In this document: positions 52,736 to 61,336 of the stretch, one piece after another
Position numbering within the stretch: the first letter of the stretch is position 1
Layout: the number at the start of each line of letters is the position of its first letter
Assembly: GCA_965247435.1 (NCBI GenBank)
Contig: OZ252019.1
Coordinates: forward strand, 5,084,001 to 5,148,000
DNA: 64,000 nucleotides
Source of the DNA: Ilyomonas sp965247435
GTDB taxonomy: Bacteria > Bacteroidota > Bacteroidia > Chitinophagales > Chitinophagaceae
Direction: 5' to 3'
Translations under genes and position numbers: made by a program
The notes under the pieces: model-generated
Told to the model about the DNA's origin: nothing
Seen by the model: only the letters and a program-made list of their open reading frames with translations
Database searches by the model: none

Positions 52736-53835
52736 TTACTTCCCATTGGCTTTTTGTCTAATCTGGTTGTCTGAGATGCTATATAAATATCTTTGAAATT
52801 GAACTCGTCGTTCTTTACATCCTCGTCACCGTCATCACCTCCATTCCCATAAACCTCTATTAGTTCCGTATCTGTATTTAATTCCATATTTCCATCCGAA
52901 TCAATATCCACAATAATCGAATAAGGACCAGAACCCAGATGAAAAATACCATCTTCATCTACGTGCTTCTTATATAGTTCCATTGCATCGTCATGAGGAT
53001 GATCATGAGGGCTATCCTCTTGTTTTGGAGCACTGATGATCACATATGTCGGCTTTATACTTTCTATATGTGTTTCATAGACATCTTTATCATCTTTACC
53101 AGTTTTAAAAAATGTTCTTGAACCATGGTGGCTTGCGCTTAAAATCTCAGAAGGAAGGTTATTTGTATGATAATCAGTAATATGATCTTTCCATGCAATT
53201 TTATCTGAATCACCAGTAATAAGGATACTCTTGGCATCTTTTCCATAGGTAAACTTTATTACTCCGCACTGTTCGTGAATTCGAGCATCTCTTGTATCCT
53301 GAGTTTCATCGTTTACATCATCACATAGGTACTCGGCGGGTGATAAAACCTGATAGTCAATATTACCTAATTTCTTTATCACCTCTTTATCATCTGTATT
53401 CCTTACTTTATTTAGATCGTTTGAAGCTAACAAAAAGAACTCATTCTTTTTACCAACTTTTTTAATAACGTAGTGTAGACCTTCGTATTTATCCCTATGT
53501 TTTGGACCTGGTTTATGGTTAGAGTGCCATACTTCTGAAAAACCTACCTCATCATAAATATCTTTTATACCGCCGATATGGTCGTTATGAGGATGAGTAT
53601 TAATGAAGATGCTCAATTCTCCACCCCCTTTAAATAAGTCTTTAAATAGCTCAACAAGATCAACTTCATTCTTTTCTTTGTCTCTATCTGAATCCACCAA
53701 AACATACAAATAATCATTTAAGTTGGGTCCATTGGGAATAACCAGCAGGGTTGATTCTCCCTGACCAGTATATAGGAAAGCTATTCTAAATATGCCCGCT
53801 TTTGTTGGTTTTAATATTTTTTCTGCTATTGTCAT
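52732..53835 (-). CDS. Metallo-beta-lactamase-fold hydrolase coupled to the E2-E1-JAB gene
   Basis: 367 aa. ComEC/Rec2-type MBL domain: FLYTGQGESTLLVI, INTHPHNDHIGGI (HxHxDH metal site), LITGDSDKIAW, ILSASHHGSRTFF and HDHPHDDAMEL. An acidic Gly/Asp-rich stretch (GNGGDDGDEDVKNDE) and a basic tail end the protein. No membrane segment, so cytosolic. ATGA overlap with the downstream gene shows a tight unit; comparative surveys of prokaryotic ubiquitin-like genes report MBL partners of such fusions, as I recall. The substrate is unknown; cleavage of nucleic acid or a modified target is possible. Confidence 0.85.
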   Translation of the reverse strand: MTIAEKILKPTKAGIFRIAFLYTGQGESTLLVIPNGPNLNDYLYVLVDSDRDKEKNEVDLVELFKDLFKGGGELSIFINTHPHNDHIGGIKDIYDEVGFSEVWHSNHKPGPKHRDKYEGLHYVIKKVGKKNEFFLLASNDLNKVRNTDDKEVIKKLGNIDYQVLSPAEYLCDDVNDETQDTRDARIHEQCGVIKFTYGKDAKSILITGDSDKIAWKDHITDYHTNNLPSEILSASHHGSRTFFKTGKDDKDVYETHIESIKPTYVIISAPKQEDSPHDHPHDDAMELYKKHVDEDGIFHLGSGPYSIIVDIDSDGNMELNTDTELIEVYGNGGDDGDEDVKNDEFNFKDIYIASQTTRLDKKPMGSK

Positions 53836-53955
53836 TCTAAAATAATTTTAATGACAAAATTAGCTTTTTACTAAAAAAATTGGGATTATTTTATGCACAA
53901 TTTGAACATATATGAATTGCATATAAGACAAGAATAAATTAAAGCCCTGAAAGAG

Positions 53956-54073
53956 TTATAAGGTTTCAATCATTAAAAAGCTATTATTATTTGGAGGATT
54001 ATCGTTGCCAAACCTTATAAAAATTTCTCCGTCAGTATTAGTTGTTATTAATTTCCTCTCAGTCGATATACTA
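53956..54073 (-). pseudogene. 3' fragment of the second MBL gene, cut off by IS630
   Basis: Reading on the minus strand from the IS edge, SISTERKLITTNTDGEIFI, then RFGNDNPPNNNSFLM and IETL end at TAA (53956-53958). Joined to the 5' part at 55274 with one TA retained, the frame is continuous and gives about 291 aa with the beta-strand tail expected for ComEC-type MBL proteins. Without the insertion the gene would end 120 bp before the next MBL gene. Confidence 0.85.
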
Positions 54074-54127
54074 GTGCACTATCAACATAGTTTTTAAATC
54101 ATATTAATTTTGCTTTTCAAATCAGTA

Positions 54128-54607
54128 ATGATGGAAAAGACAAAAGTACAATTGTCAGCTGAAGACAAGACGTTTTTAAGGCAATACATTCGTAAAGGCA
54201 ATCATTCAGCCAGAGCGATACGCCGTGCACGTATGCTGTTGATGGTTGGTGAGGGCCTTAAAAATCAAAAGCAAATTGCCCTGGATTGTAACTGTAGCCA
54301 GGGCAGTGTCACTAACCTGCTTAAGCGCTATGTCGAGTGCAAGGGCGTAATAAAAGAAGTTTTGGAAGAAAAGCCAAGAAGTGGCCAGCCCACCATTATT
54401 ACCCCGGAGCTGGAAGCAAACATTACAGCCCTTGCCTGCTCTGATGAAGGCCCTGATGGCCGCAGTTGCTGGACATTAGATCTGATGGCAGGCAAAATGG
54501 TAAAGGATGGCCTTGCTGTTCACTTGAGTTATGAGACGGTTCGCAAGGTTTTAAAAAAAGCAAACTTAAGCCCTGGCTTAAAAAACAGTGGTGCATCGGT
54601 AAGGTAG
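54128..54607 (+). CDS. IS630 transposase, upstream frame (OrfA)
   Basis: 159 aa from ATG 54128. Helix-turn-helix: ARAIRRARMLLMVGEGLKNQ, QIALDCNCSQGSVTNLLKRY, then WTLDLMAGKMVKDGLAVHLS and YETVRKVLKKANLSP. The frame ends at 54605-54607, past the conserved LKPWLKKQW position that is read in the other frame. A slippery A-AAA-AAC heptamer at 54580-54586 allows a -1 shift into OrfB. Confidence 0.85.
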   Translation: MMEKTKVQLSAEDKTFLRQYIRKGNHSARAIRRARMLLMVGEGLKNQKQIALDCNCSQGSVTNLLKRYVECKGVIKEVLEEKPRSGQPTIITPELEANITALACSDEGPDGRSCWTLDLMAGKMVKDGLAVHLSYETVRKVLKKANLSPGLKNSGASVR

Positions 54608-55260
54608 ATGGTCAATATCTGGCAAACATGGAAGGGGTGCTGAACTTGTACAGCCAGCAGCAACAACAAGGCCTGGTAAGGCTTTGCATGGATGAAAGGC
54701 CCTGCCAGTTGCTAAGTGAAGTAATGATGCCGCTGCCGTGTAAACCTTGTACACCAAAGCGTATTGATAACGAGTATAAAAGAGAGGGAACGTGCGTAGT
54801 GTTGTTGGCTTATGACATAGATCGCGGCCTGCGTTATGCGCAAGTAAGGGAGCATCGCGGCAAAAAAGATTATGCTGAGTTTATCAATGAAGTGATCACA
54901 GAACATTATCCGGATGCAGACAAGGTAAAGCTTGTACAGGACAATTTAAATACCCACAGTAAAGGTTCTTTTTATGAGCATCTTTGCCTGCAAAGGGCAG
55001 CTGAATTAAATGCTTTGATAGACTTTGTTTACACGCCCAAACATGGCTCATGGCTAAATATGGCGGAAATAGAGTTCTCTGCCCTTTCAAGGCAATGTTT
55101 AGACACGAGGATAGCTACTATTGAACAGATGAAACAAACGGTAAGCACATGGACAGAAAACAGGAATTATAATAAAATGAAAATACACTGGAGCTTTACT
55201 GTAGATATTGCCAGAGATAAACTGGCCACCAGGTATCAAAACGTTAATCTTAAAAATTAA
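54587..55260 (+). CDS. IS630 transposase, downstream frame (OrfB, made by -1 frameshift)
   Basis: The frame is entered at the slippery site and reads QWCIGKVDGQYLANMEGVLN; the first ATG in it is 54628. DDE motifs: RLCMDERPCQL (aspartate), KLVQDNLNTHSKG (aspartate in QDNxxxH), HGSWLNMAEIEFS (glutamate in WLNMAE). Complete DDE core, so a frameshift product could be active. Confidence 0.85.
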
Positions 55261-55273
55261 ATTGATCAAACAC

Positions 55274-56033
55274 TAGTTCCTTTTTTCCAGATTTTCCATC
55301 CCCTACTCATAGCTGAATACTTTGGATTTGCACTTGTATCGCAATAAGAACCATCAGATATTATTGTTATCCTCGGATTTGCCAGACGCATAAAATCACT
55401 ATGATAAGCTGATTCCCTTCCATGATGTGGGGCAATTAATACATCGCAGTTTCTGATTGCTTCCCTAAAATCATTTTGCTTCATTAGAATATCTAAAGAA
55501 GCAAATTCATTATCTCCAGGAATAATAACTTTAATACCGACATGTTCAAGAATAGTAATAATACTATGATTATTTATATTGCTGATTGGAAGTGAGGGCG
55601 TAGTGAAATGTTTGAAACTTATACCTCCATAATTTGCAGGAATACTTAAATCCTCTGAAGTTCCACTTATATCAATATTATAATTTTCATGAAAGTTAAA
55701 ATATGTTTCAAACTTTGACCTATCTAAATTACGTACTCCAGGCATAATTATGTCCCTTGTAAGATTTACTGGTCTATGCAATACAACCGGGTTGAAAGAT
55801 GCGAGATTTTCGATATCATCGATATGATCTAAATGTGGGTGAGTAATCAAAACATAATCAAGATGTCGAACATTATATGATTGCCATAATTTTATTAGAG
55901 GACTAAATGATCGGTTTTTTCCTGAATAATCACCTACTCCTAAATCGAAAACTAAATTTTTATTATTTGGAGTTTTCACATAAATGGCATTCCCATGCTG
56001 TACATCCCAAACTATCATTTCAACATTTGCCAT
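55274..56033 (-). pseudogene. 5' part of a second MBL-fold gene, interrupted by IS630
   Basis: Encodes 253 native residues before the IS adds a false end (stop at 55266). MBL motifs: MIVWDVQHGNAIYV, VLITHPHLDHIDDI (HxHxDH), KVIIPGDNEFASL, DVLIAPHHGRESAYHSDF. It is a ComEC/Rec2-like MBL, different in sequence from the neighbour at 52732. Loss of the C-terminal strand probably inactivates it, though the metal site is intact. The ATG follows the stop of the membrane-protein gene after 3 bp. Confidence 0.85.
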
Positions 56034-56036
56034 AGC

Positions 56037-56618
56037 TTATTGTTCCTTTATTTTTAAATAAACGTTTAAGACTTCTTTAGCATAATAATATCCCCTTTGC
56101 TTACATCTTAACCAAAGTATAAATGTTGTTGGTAGTAAAATTATATAATATCGCCAATCATTATAATTTTCGATAAGTAAAGTAATAGTACCTATTACAG
56201 AAGAAGTTAATAAGGCACGTGAAAAAGAATAAATTGCATTAAAGTCATCAACTCTTGAATCCTTTTCGCCATTTGCATGTCTCATAGCAATTGAAAATAA
56301 TTCATCATTGGTTGCAGTCGGATTTTGCGCATCTGCAATCAACAGAAGTTTAGCTTTTGCATAATGATAAAATTTCACTTTCCATATACCTTTGCCATTT
56401 AACAGATTGCTTGAAGGCTTACCATTCCAAGTATAATAATAAAAATCCTCAAGCCAACTTGAAAGAGTATTGATTATATAACCAAGCAGAAATGCAAAAG
56501 CAGTATAAACAATAATTAGATTATTATCAAAGGAAACTCCAAACACTTTCAAAACTACCCATAAAAGTAAATAGCCGGGTAAAAGAGAAGATAGAATATC
56601 ATAAGCTTTAAATTCCAT
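56037..56618 (-). CDS. Membrane protein of the MBL / ubiquitin-like cluster
   Basis: 193 aa from ATG 56618; 26 upstream codons are open but lack sense. Four membrane helices in two pairs: ILSSLLPGYLLLWVVLKVFG and LIIVYTAFAFLLGYIINTLS near the start, LTSSVIGTITLLIENYN and YYIILLPTTFILWL near the end. The cytosolic middle has DAQNPTATNDELFSIAMRHA. No family recognised. 3 bp before the second MBL gene, so a two-gene unit; it may anchor or gate the MBL protein. Confidence 0.65.
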   Translation of the reverse strand: MEFKAYDILSSLLPGYLLLWVVLKVFGVSFDNNLIIVYTAFAFLLGYIINTLSSWLEDFYYYTWNGKPSSNLLNGKGIWKVKFYHYAKAKLLLIADAQNPTATNDELFSIAMRHANGEKDSRVDDFNAIYSFSRALLTSSVIGTITLLIENYNDWRYYIILLPTTFILWLRCKQRGYYYAKEVLNVYLKIKEQ

Positions 56619-56814
56619 AATAAAATAGAGGGGGATTAATTTAACCCTCTTACAAGTATAACAAAATTCGGGTTTTGTATTTAATTGCAGAAACACGAAA
56701 GTGATTTAAAAATATGAGCTTCTTTTGCATTATTTAAATGCTGAGATTGAGTTTATAAGCGTAATTGAACTTGGTAAGTAAAAAGCCACTTATAAAGCTA
56801 AGAAGAATTACATT

Positions 56815-57345
56815 TTACTTAATTTCCAATGTCAAATTACCCTTTCCTTTTTGGCTACTGAAGTTTACCGCCGTTGCTTCAAATGGAATCACTTTTAAAT
56901 CATACGAATACTTTTTTTCAATCACAAAATCTTTCACATACAAAAGTTCTGTTTTAACTTGATTGTTGTTATCAGGTATGTCAGACACACTTTCATAGGG
57001 ATAAAAGCTAACGTACGTATTCGATTTCTGGATTAGAGACCCATCCTGTTCATACTCAACAGTAAAGGTCCCACCTGCACCCACACTCAAACTATGTACA
57101 CCTTCAACATCAGTAGCTATACACGCTAAGCGATACCGTTGACCAGGCACAACAGTTGCTTTTCCGTCAGTTGCTGAAAACGTCTGCGTTTGAGTACTCG
57201 TGTAATCATAGAGTGTCCATTTGCTAATAATTGGAGGCGTGTTGTCTGAATCTGGTTTTGTAGTGGTGCAGCCAATGAGTGACGTTAGTACAGTTGCACA
57301 ACTAATAATTAAAGCACTGAGTTTAAAAGAGAAATTGAAGTACAT
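56815..57345 (-). CDS. Hypothetical lipoprotein, 176 aa
   Basis: Signal with lipobox LTSLIGC (cysteine near residue 26). The mature part is rich in T, S and Y and reads as one or two beta-sandwich domains (ISKWTLYDYTSTQTQTF, QRYRLACIATDVEGVHSLSV). Possibly Ig-like, surface-exposed. No known family. Divergent from the next lipoprotein gene. Confidence 0.6.
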   Translation of the reverse strand: MYFNFSFKLSALIISCATVLTSLIGCTTTKPDSDNTPPIISKWTLYDYTSTQTQTFSATDGKATVVPGQRYRLACIATDVEGVHSLSVGAGGTFTVEYEQDGSLIQKSNTYVSFYPYESVSDIPDNNNQVKTELLYVKDFVIEKKYSYDLKVIPFEATAVNFSSQKGKGNLTLEIK

Positions 57346-57529
57346 TTTAAGGGTTTTTTTGTTTTGAATTTAAATACTGCATACATAGTCGAGGAGTAAG
57401 CACGAGCGGAAACAATATGGTAAGGAGTGGCTTAAAAAATACAGACCATAAGGCTAAAGCCAAATGTTTTATCTGCTGTTTCCTTGGTGATTCATTGAGC
57501 GACTAAGAGTAAAACATAAAAAAATCAAA

Positions 57530-58141
57530 ATGAAAAATTTCAAAAAAATGTGTATGGTATCCTGCCTATACTTATTCTTATTTACGGGCTTGTCTTCCTG
57601 CGACAAAAAGGATGAAGTAGTATCAGTTACCTATCAGCAATTAGCAAACTTTCCTTCCTGGTATCTTAGTGGTAAAGGAGGTGCAGACGCTACCGGAATG
57701 TGGCATGTATATATGCTACGAGGCATTGTGAATCAAGATAAAAACGCTCAGCCATTTACCTTTGATATTCAAAAAGTCACTATCAAAAGCGGTGGCAATT
57801 TAAACTCTTCATTTTCCCCAATGAATGCAGCAAATAATGAGCTTCCGGGTGTAACAATACCAATTGAGTTTAAAGCTTCTGTTCCAGCTAAAAGTGTGTA
57901 CACTATTGATAATGGTACCGGTGTATTATTTTTCATCAAGGAAGATAATGATACTGAGCAAACTGCTCAAGCGCGATTGTATTATAATGCTGGTGGAGAA
58001 AGTCAACCTATAATAATGACGCCACTAAATGGATCAGCAGCAGCACTATATGGCCAGCTTGATATAGACTTTCTTAATAAAATTCTTGTAGAGCAAAATA
58101 AATACAAGAACAACTATGATGCTGCAGGTAATAAGCAGTAG
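57530..58141 (+). CDS. Hypothetical lipoprotein, 203 aa
   Basis: N-terminal signal ending LSSC (cysteine about 24) followed by DKKDE. The mature part shows WYLSGKGGADATGMWHVYML, FKASVPAKSVYTIDNGTGVL and FLNKILVEQN. Beta-rich, no recognised domain. Followed by a strong terminator at 58267. Confidence 0.6.
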   Translation: MKNFKKMCMVSCLYLFLFTGLSSCDKKDEVVSVTYQQLANFPSWYLSGKGGADATGMWHVYMLRGIVNQDKNAQPFTFDIQKVTIKSGGNLNSSFSPMNAANNELPGVTIPIEFKASVPAKSVYTIDNGTGVLFFIKEDNDTEQTAQARLYYNAGGESQPIIMTPLNGSAAALYGQLDIDFLNKILVEQNKYKNNYDAAGNKQ

Positions 58142-58266
58142 GTTTTAGCACTATTTTTTAGTTGCTTAAGCTTTACATCGTACATAGCAAGGTGTTAACC
58201 TATTCAAAGGTGTTTGGAGGGTTCGTCCTCTCACGGCCAAGTATAAGCTGTAACCAAACACCCAAT

Positions 58267-58303
58267 AAAAAGGCCGACTTACACAAGTCGGCCTTTTTAT
58301 TTT
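58267..58303 (+). terminator. Rho-independent terminator
   Basis: Arms AAAAAGGCCGACTT / AAGTCGGCCTTTTT (58267-58280, 58285-58298), loop ACAC, further T at 58300-58304. Serves the lipoprotein gene and, in reverse, the gene ending at 58386. Confidence 0.9.
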
Positions 58304-58385
58304 TCAATTTCTTTGCGATTTTTAAAACGCATTTTTATCTATATTTTATTTATATTAAGTGTATGTGTAGTCAAAACACAAGTAA

Positions 58386-59084
58386 TTAAACAGCTTTTTG
58401 CTTTGCAAAAATTCTTTCCAATTTTCGCGATGTGGGGTCAGTAAAAATTTTTCTAATTGGTATCGTTCTGCTGTAAGCTGCCGCTAAATATTCAACTGGT
58501 TTTATACGCCTGATATTTTTTATGAACTCATCATATTGTTCATCGGGTATTACTTTTGTCACCTCATTGAAAAAGGCTGCAAGTGGTTCTGGTGGCGCAT
58601 CTTCAATCGTGTTTATATCCCAGTCGTCATAATAGAACAAATCCCGCCTTATAAATCCTCTAATAAAGTAAAGGCAAAAGCCGACACAAGTCATAAATGG
58701 TGGAAATCCGTTTGGAGTATTAAAATTGCCTTCATCAGTAAACTCTGCATTGGGTTCAATATGAAATCCATACGTTGCTTTTGTATACTTTTCTATTTTA
58801 TTACAGTTGTTATAAAAGGAAGGCAACAATATGGGTGATACAAAATTTATATATTTGAAGATATAGACATGATTCTTGCTTAAAGCCCTTTCAACATCTT
58901 CAAATAATATTCTTGTTCCTGTGAAATGTAATATTTTAGAATTACCTCTATATCTTACAAAGATTGCAGCATGATAAGCAGTTGCTTCTTTGTTTATCAA
59001 AACTGCTGCGCCAACTAAGTTTTCAGGCAAATCGATTGTATCACACTTTATAAGTGCATCTGAAATTTTCTTTAAAGTAGCCAC
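58386..59084 (-). CDS. Unknown protein, possible permuted papain-like fold
   Basis: 232 aa, GTG start at 59084. An N-terminal histidine in TAYHAAIFVRYRG (H38) and a later cysteine in PPFMTCVGFCLYFI (C133) lie in the order seen in permuted NlpC/P60 (YiiX-like) peptidases. Other text: ILHFTGTRILFEDVERAL, FHIEPNAEF. No signal peptide. The start overlaps the end of the preceding gene by 13 bp. Assignment is tentative; it may also be a novel effector. Confidence 0.45.
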   Translation of the reverse strand: MATLKKISDALIKCDTIDLPENLVGAAVLINKEATAYHAAIFVRYRGNSKILHFTGTRILFEDVERALSKNHVYIFKYINFVSPILLPSFYNNCNKIEKYTKATYGFHIEPNAEFTDEGNFNTPNGFPPFMTCVGFCLYFIRGFIRRDLFYYDDWDINTIEDAPPEPLAAFFNEVTKVIPDEQYDEFIKNIRRIKPVEYLAAAYSRTIPIRKIFTDPTSRKLERIFAKQKAV

Positions 59085-60034
59085 GAATTTTTAGGATTTA
59101 TTTTCTTGTATGCCGACATCTTTTCATTAAACAAAGCCTCCATTTTTATTATTTCATCTTTTATTTTTTCTTCGTGTCTTACAGACGGTGTTAATAATAA
59201 AAATTCATTTAAAATATTGATGTCTACACTCTCATGAAGAAAGAGACGTATTAGCTTTCTAAGACGACCAAAATACTTCTTATCAATATATTGTCTTATT
59301 TTATCGTGAATCTCACTTAATACTTCAATTTCATCCTTATCGCGAATGTCATCTATAAATTTTTTAAGTTCATTAAACATATTAGGATGATCGTAAGCAT
59401 CACAAAATAAGTATTCCTCCCCTTTTGTCGAACTTCCTTTCCATGCGCTGATAAAAATTGTTCCCTCTAAAAATTTTCTTGCCCTTCGTGATGTTTCTGG
59501 AGTACACGCAACCTTGTAAGTTTTGTCGCTTTCTACTGTCTGTATGTGTAAATTCTTTTTGACTTTACCGCCTCCTTCATAAAAATATCCAGTAACAAAA
59601 ATGGGAAAAAAGTTAAAAATTTTCTTTTCAGGTTTAGATTTAAAAACACCATTATCTTTTAATTCTTGTTGTATTGATTTTTCCTCTCCATCTGTAAATT
59701 GAATTGCTTCAAACTCATATCCGTTTGCTGAAATAAGGGACTGTATAGCGTTGTAAGGCTGAAATAAAGACCTTACTTGCATGTCGCCTTCTTTGGCTTT
59801 TTCATATTGCTCCTTCATCGTCTTTACATCCTCACCTTCCGCAACCATTCCAATAGAATTACCGGTTATACTAAGAGTTATCTTTTGGTTATTAGGAGTT
59901 AATTCAACAATTTTAGTAAACGCCTCCGCCAGTACCATAAATTTCTTTACAGTTTCCAAAGACATAGCTTTAATATCAATGTCTTGTCCGTTTGCATCCT
60001 TTGTAATTCTTAGTACAAACTTATTTTCTGCCAT
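59072..60034 (-). CDS. Unknown protein, 320 aa, partner of the following gene
   Basis: Begins MAENKFVLRITKDANGQDID and continues MSLETVKKFMVLAEAFTKIV. The middle holds beta-strands (FFPIFVTGYFYEGGGKVKKN, RKFLEGTIFISAWKG) and the C-terminal third is helical and charged. No motif recognised. Overlap with the gene at 58386 indicates a two-gene cassette, typical of defence or toxin-type pairs. Promoter region is the 60035-60100 spacer. Confidence 0.55.
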   Translation of the reverse strand: MAENKFVLRITKDANGQDIDIKAMSLETVKKFMVLAEAFTKIVELTPNNQKITLSITGNSIGMVAEGEDVKTMKEQYEKAKEGDMQVRSLFQPYNAIQSLISANGYEFEAIQFTDGEEKSIQQELKDNGVFKSKPEKKIFNFFPIFVTGYFYEGGGKVKKNLHIQTVESDKTYKVACTPETSRRARKFLEGTIFISAWKGSSTKGEEYLFCDAYDHPNMFNELKKFIDDIRDKDEIEVLSEIHDKIRQYIDKKYFGRLRKLIRLFLHESVDINILNEFLLLTPSVRHEEKIKDEIIKMEALFNEKMSAYKKINPKNSWLL

Positions 60035-60081
60035 TGAAGTGTTTAATGTAATTGAAAACGCTAACTATATTGAATTAGTTA

Positions 60082-60186
60082 TTTCCAATAAGATAAATAT
60101 TTTTTATCTTTGTTACAAGCAGATAAAATCTAAATCGGCAAGCTAACGTATTTCAAAAAGAGGCAGTTTCCATCTGCCTCTTTTTT
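60082..60186 (+). ncRNA. Candidate short RNA: promoter-like elements followed by a terminator
   Basis: TATCTTTG at 60105-60112 fits the -7 consensus, with TTTC 19 bp upstream in the -33 place. A terminator hairpin (GAGGCAG 60160-60166, CTGCCTC 60174-60180, then T6) follows. A transcript from about 60119 would be near 65 nt and has no ORF. Alternatively the hairpin ends a minus-strand transcript. Confidence 0.3.
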
Positions 60187-60224
60187 ATAAAGGTATGAGA
60201 TAATAAAAAAAACTGCAAAACCAA

Positions 60225-60256
60225 TTTGGAACACATTGTATTCCTTTGTATCTTTG
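60225..60256 (+). promoter_or_regulatory. Promoter with embedded operator before the RHH gene
   Basis: TTTG (60225-60228), 20-bp spacer, TATCTTTG (60249-60256), 14 bp before the ATG at 60271. CATTGTATTCCTTTGTAT (60234-60251) in the spacer is repeated inverted at 60443-60460 with one mismatch, so it is probably the binding site of the RHH protein. Confidence 0.65.
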
Positions 60257-60270
60257 TTTTATAAATTTAT

Positions 60271-60423
60271 ATGATGCTTAATGATGAATTTTTAAGAATA
60301 CGGTTAAGCAAAGACATTAAAGAAGAATTGCAAAAGTTGGCCGATAGGGATAACAGAAAGTTGAGCGATTTTATACGGTTGGAGTTAGTCAAAGTCGTTG
60401 AAAAGGAAAAAGGCAGAAAGTAA
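60271..60423 (+). CDS. Ribbon-helix-helix regulator (CopG/MetJ-like), 50 aa
   Basis: Begins MMLNDEFLRIRLSKDIKEEL and continues LADRDNRKLSDFIRLELVKV. The strand FLRIRLS and two helices with the turn DNRKLSDF are the RHH pattern. Dimers bind direct or inverted short repeats. It precedes the IS1595-type transposase by 34 bp and both genes are headed by copies of the same 18-bp sequence, so it likely represses itself and the transposase. Confidence 0.7.
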   Translation: MMLNDEFLRIRLSKDIKEELQKLADRDNRKLSDFIRLELVKVVEKEKGRK

Positions 60424-60442
60424 TTTTTTTAATCAAATTGGA

Positions 60443-60460
60443 ATACAAAGGAACACAATG
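60443..60460 (-). promoter_or_regulatory. Second operator copy, overlapping the transposase start codon
   Basis: ATACAAAGGAACACAATG; its complement matches 60234-60251 at 17 of 18 positions. The last three bases are the ATG of the transposase, so a bound protein or RNA pairing could block initiation. Confidence 0.55.
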
Positions 60461-61336
60461 AAAAAGTTTACTATCACAGAATTTAGAGCGCAATATCCTA
60501 ATGATAATGCTTGCTTAGATAAAATCTTTCAGCTTCGTTATAAAAATTTGGTTTGCCCTAAATGTGAGAATGATAAACCTTTCACACGTGTAAAAAATCG
60601 CAGGTCTTACGAATGTCCTTGCTGTGGCTTTCAGCTTTACCCAACACAGGGAACAATCTTTGAAAAATCAACTACACCCCTTACATATTGGTTTTATGCT
60701 ATTTACTTACAAACTATCACAAGAAATGGTGTTGCTGCAGAGGAATTTGAAAGGCAAATATCTATCTTTTACAAGACAACTTTACGCATGGCACATCAAA
60801 TAAAAAAGCTGATGGCTAATAAAGATACTGATATGCTTACCGGCGTTATTGAGTGCGATGAAACCTTTGTAGGCGGCTTGAATAAAAACAGACATGCAGA
60901 TAAAAAAGTACCTGATTCGCAAGGGAGAAGCACGAAAGATAAAGTACCTGTATTTGGTATGGTTAAACGTGGCGGTATTGTAATTGCACGTGTGGTTGAA
61001 AATACAGCAGGAACGACTTTAAAGCGTATAATAGAAACGCTTGTTGACAAAGACAACTCAATACTTATTACTGATAAATGGCTGGGCTATAAGGGCTTAA
61101 CAAACGAATTTAAGCATGTATTAATTAATCATTCAGAAAACGAATATGTTCGCGGTGCATTTGATACAAATACCATAGAAGGGGTGTGGTCGCAATTGAA
61201 AAGAACGATCAAAGGAACGCACATAAAAGTGTCTAAAAAGCACTTGCAGAAATATGTCGATGAAGTTGTATTTAGATACATGCACAGAGACAAGCAGGAT
61301 ACAATGTTTGAATCTATTATGAACCAGATGCTTTAG
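60458..61336 (+). CDS. IS1595 family transposase
   Basis: 292 aa from ATG 60458 (20 upstream codons are open). N-terminal zinc ribbon: LVCPKCENDKPFTRVK and YECPCCGFQLYPTQGTIFE. Then TTPLTYWFYAIYLQTITRNG and DDE core: TGVIECDETFVGGLNKNRH (aspartate/glutamate), ILITDKWLGYKGL (aspartate), HSENEYVRGAFDTNTIEGVW (DNE/H variant motif). Complete. I did not find clear inverted repeats, so the boundaries are unknown. Small regulatory genes flank it on both sides. Confidence 0.88.
   Translation: MKKFTITEFRAQYPNDNACLDKIFQLRYKNLVCPKCENDKPFTRVKNRRSYECPCCGFQLYPTQGTIFEKSTTPLTYWFYAIYLQTITRNGVAAEEFERQISIFYKTTLRMAHQIKKLMANKDTDMLTGVIECDETFVGGLNKNRHADKKVPDSQGRSTKDKVPVFGMVKRGGIVIARVVENTAGTTLKRIIETLVDKDNSILITDKWLGYKGLTNEFKHVLINHSENEYVRGAFDTNTIEGVWSQLKRTIKGTHIKVSKKHLQKYVDEVVFRYMHRDKQDTMFESIMNQML

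Larger units (their letters stand above)
54074..55273 (+). mobile_element. IS630-family insertion sequence (1200 bp), inserted in the second MBL gene
   Basis: Ends: left GTGCACTATCAAC from 54074, right (minus strand from 55273) GTGTTTGATCAAT; imperfect inverted repeats. TA dinucleotides at 54072-54073 and 55274-55275 are the target duplication expected for IS630/Tc1-mariner. Two overlapping transposase frames fill it. Confidence 0.88.
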
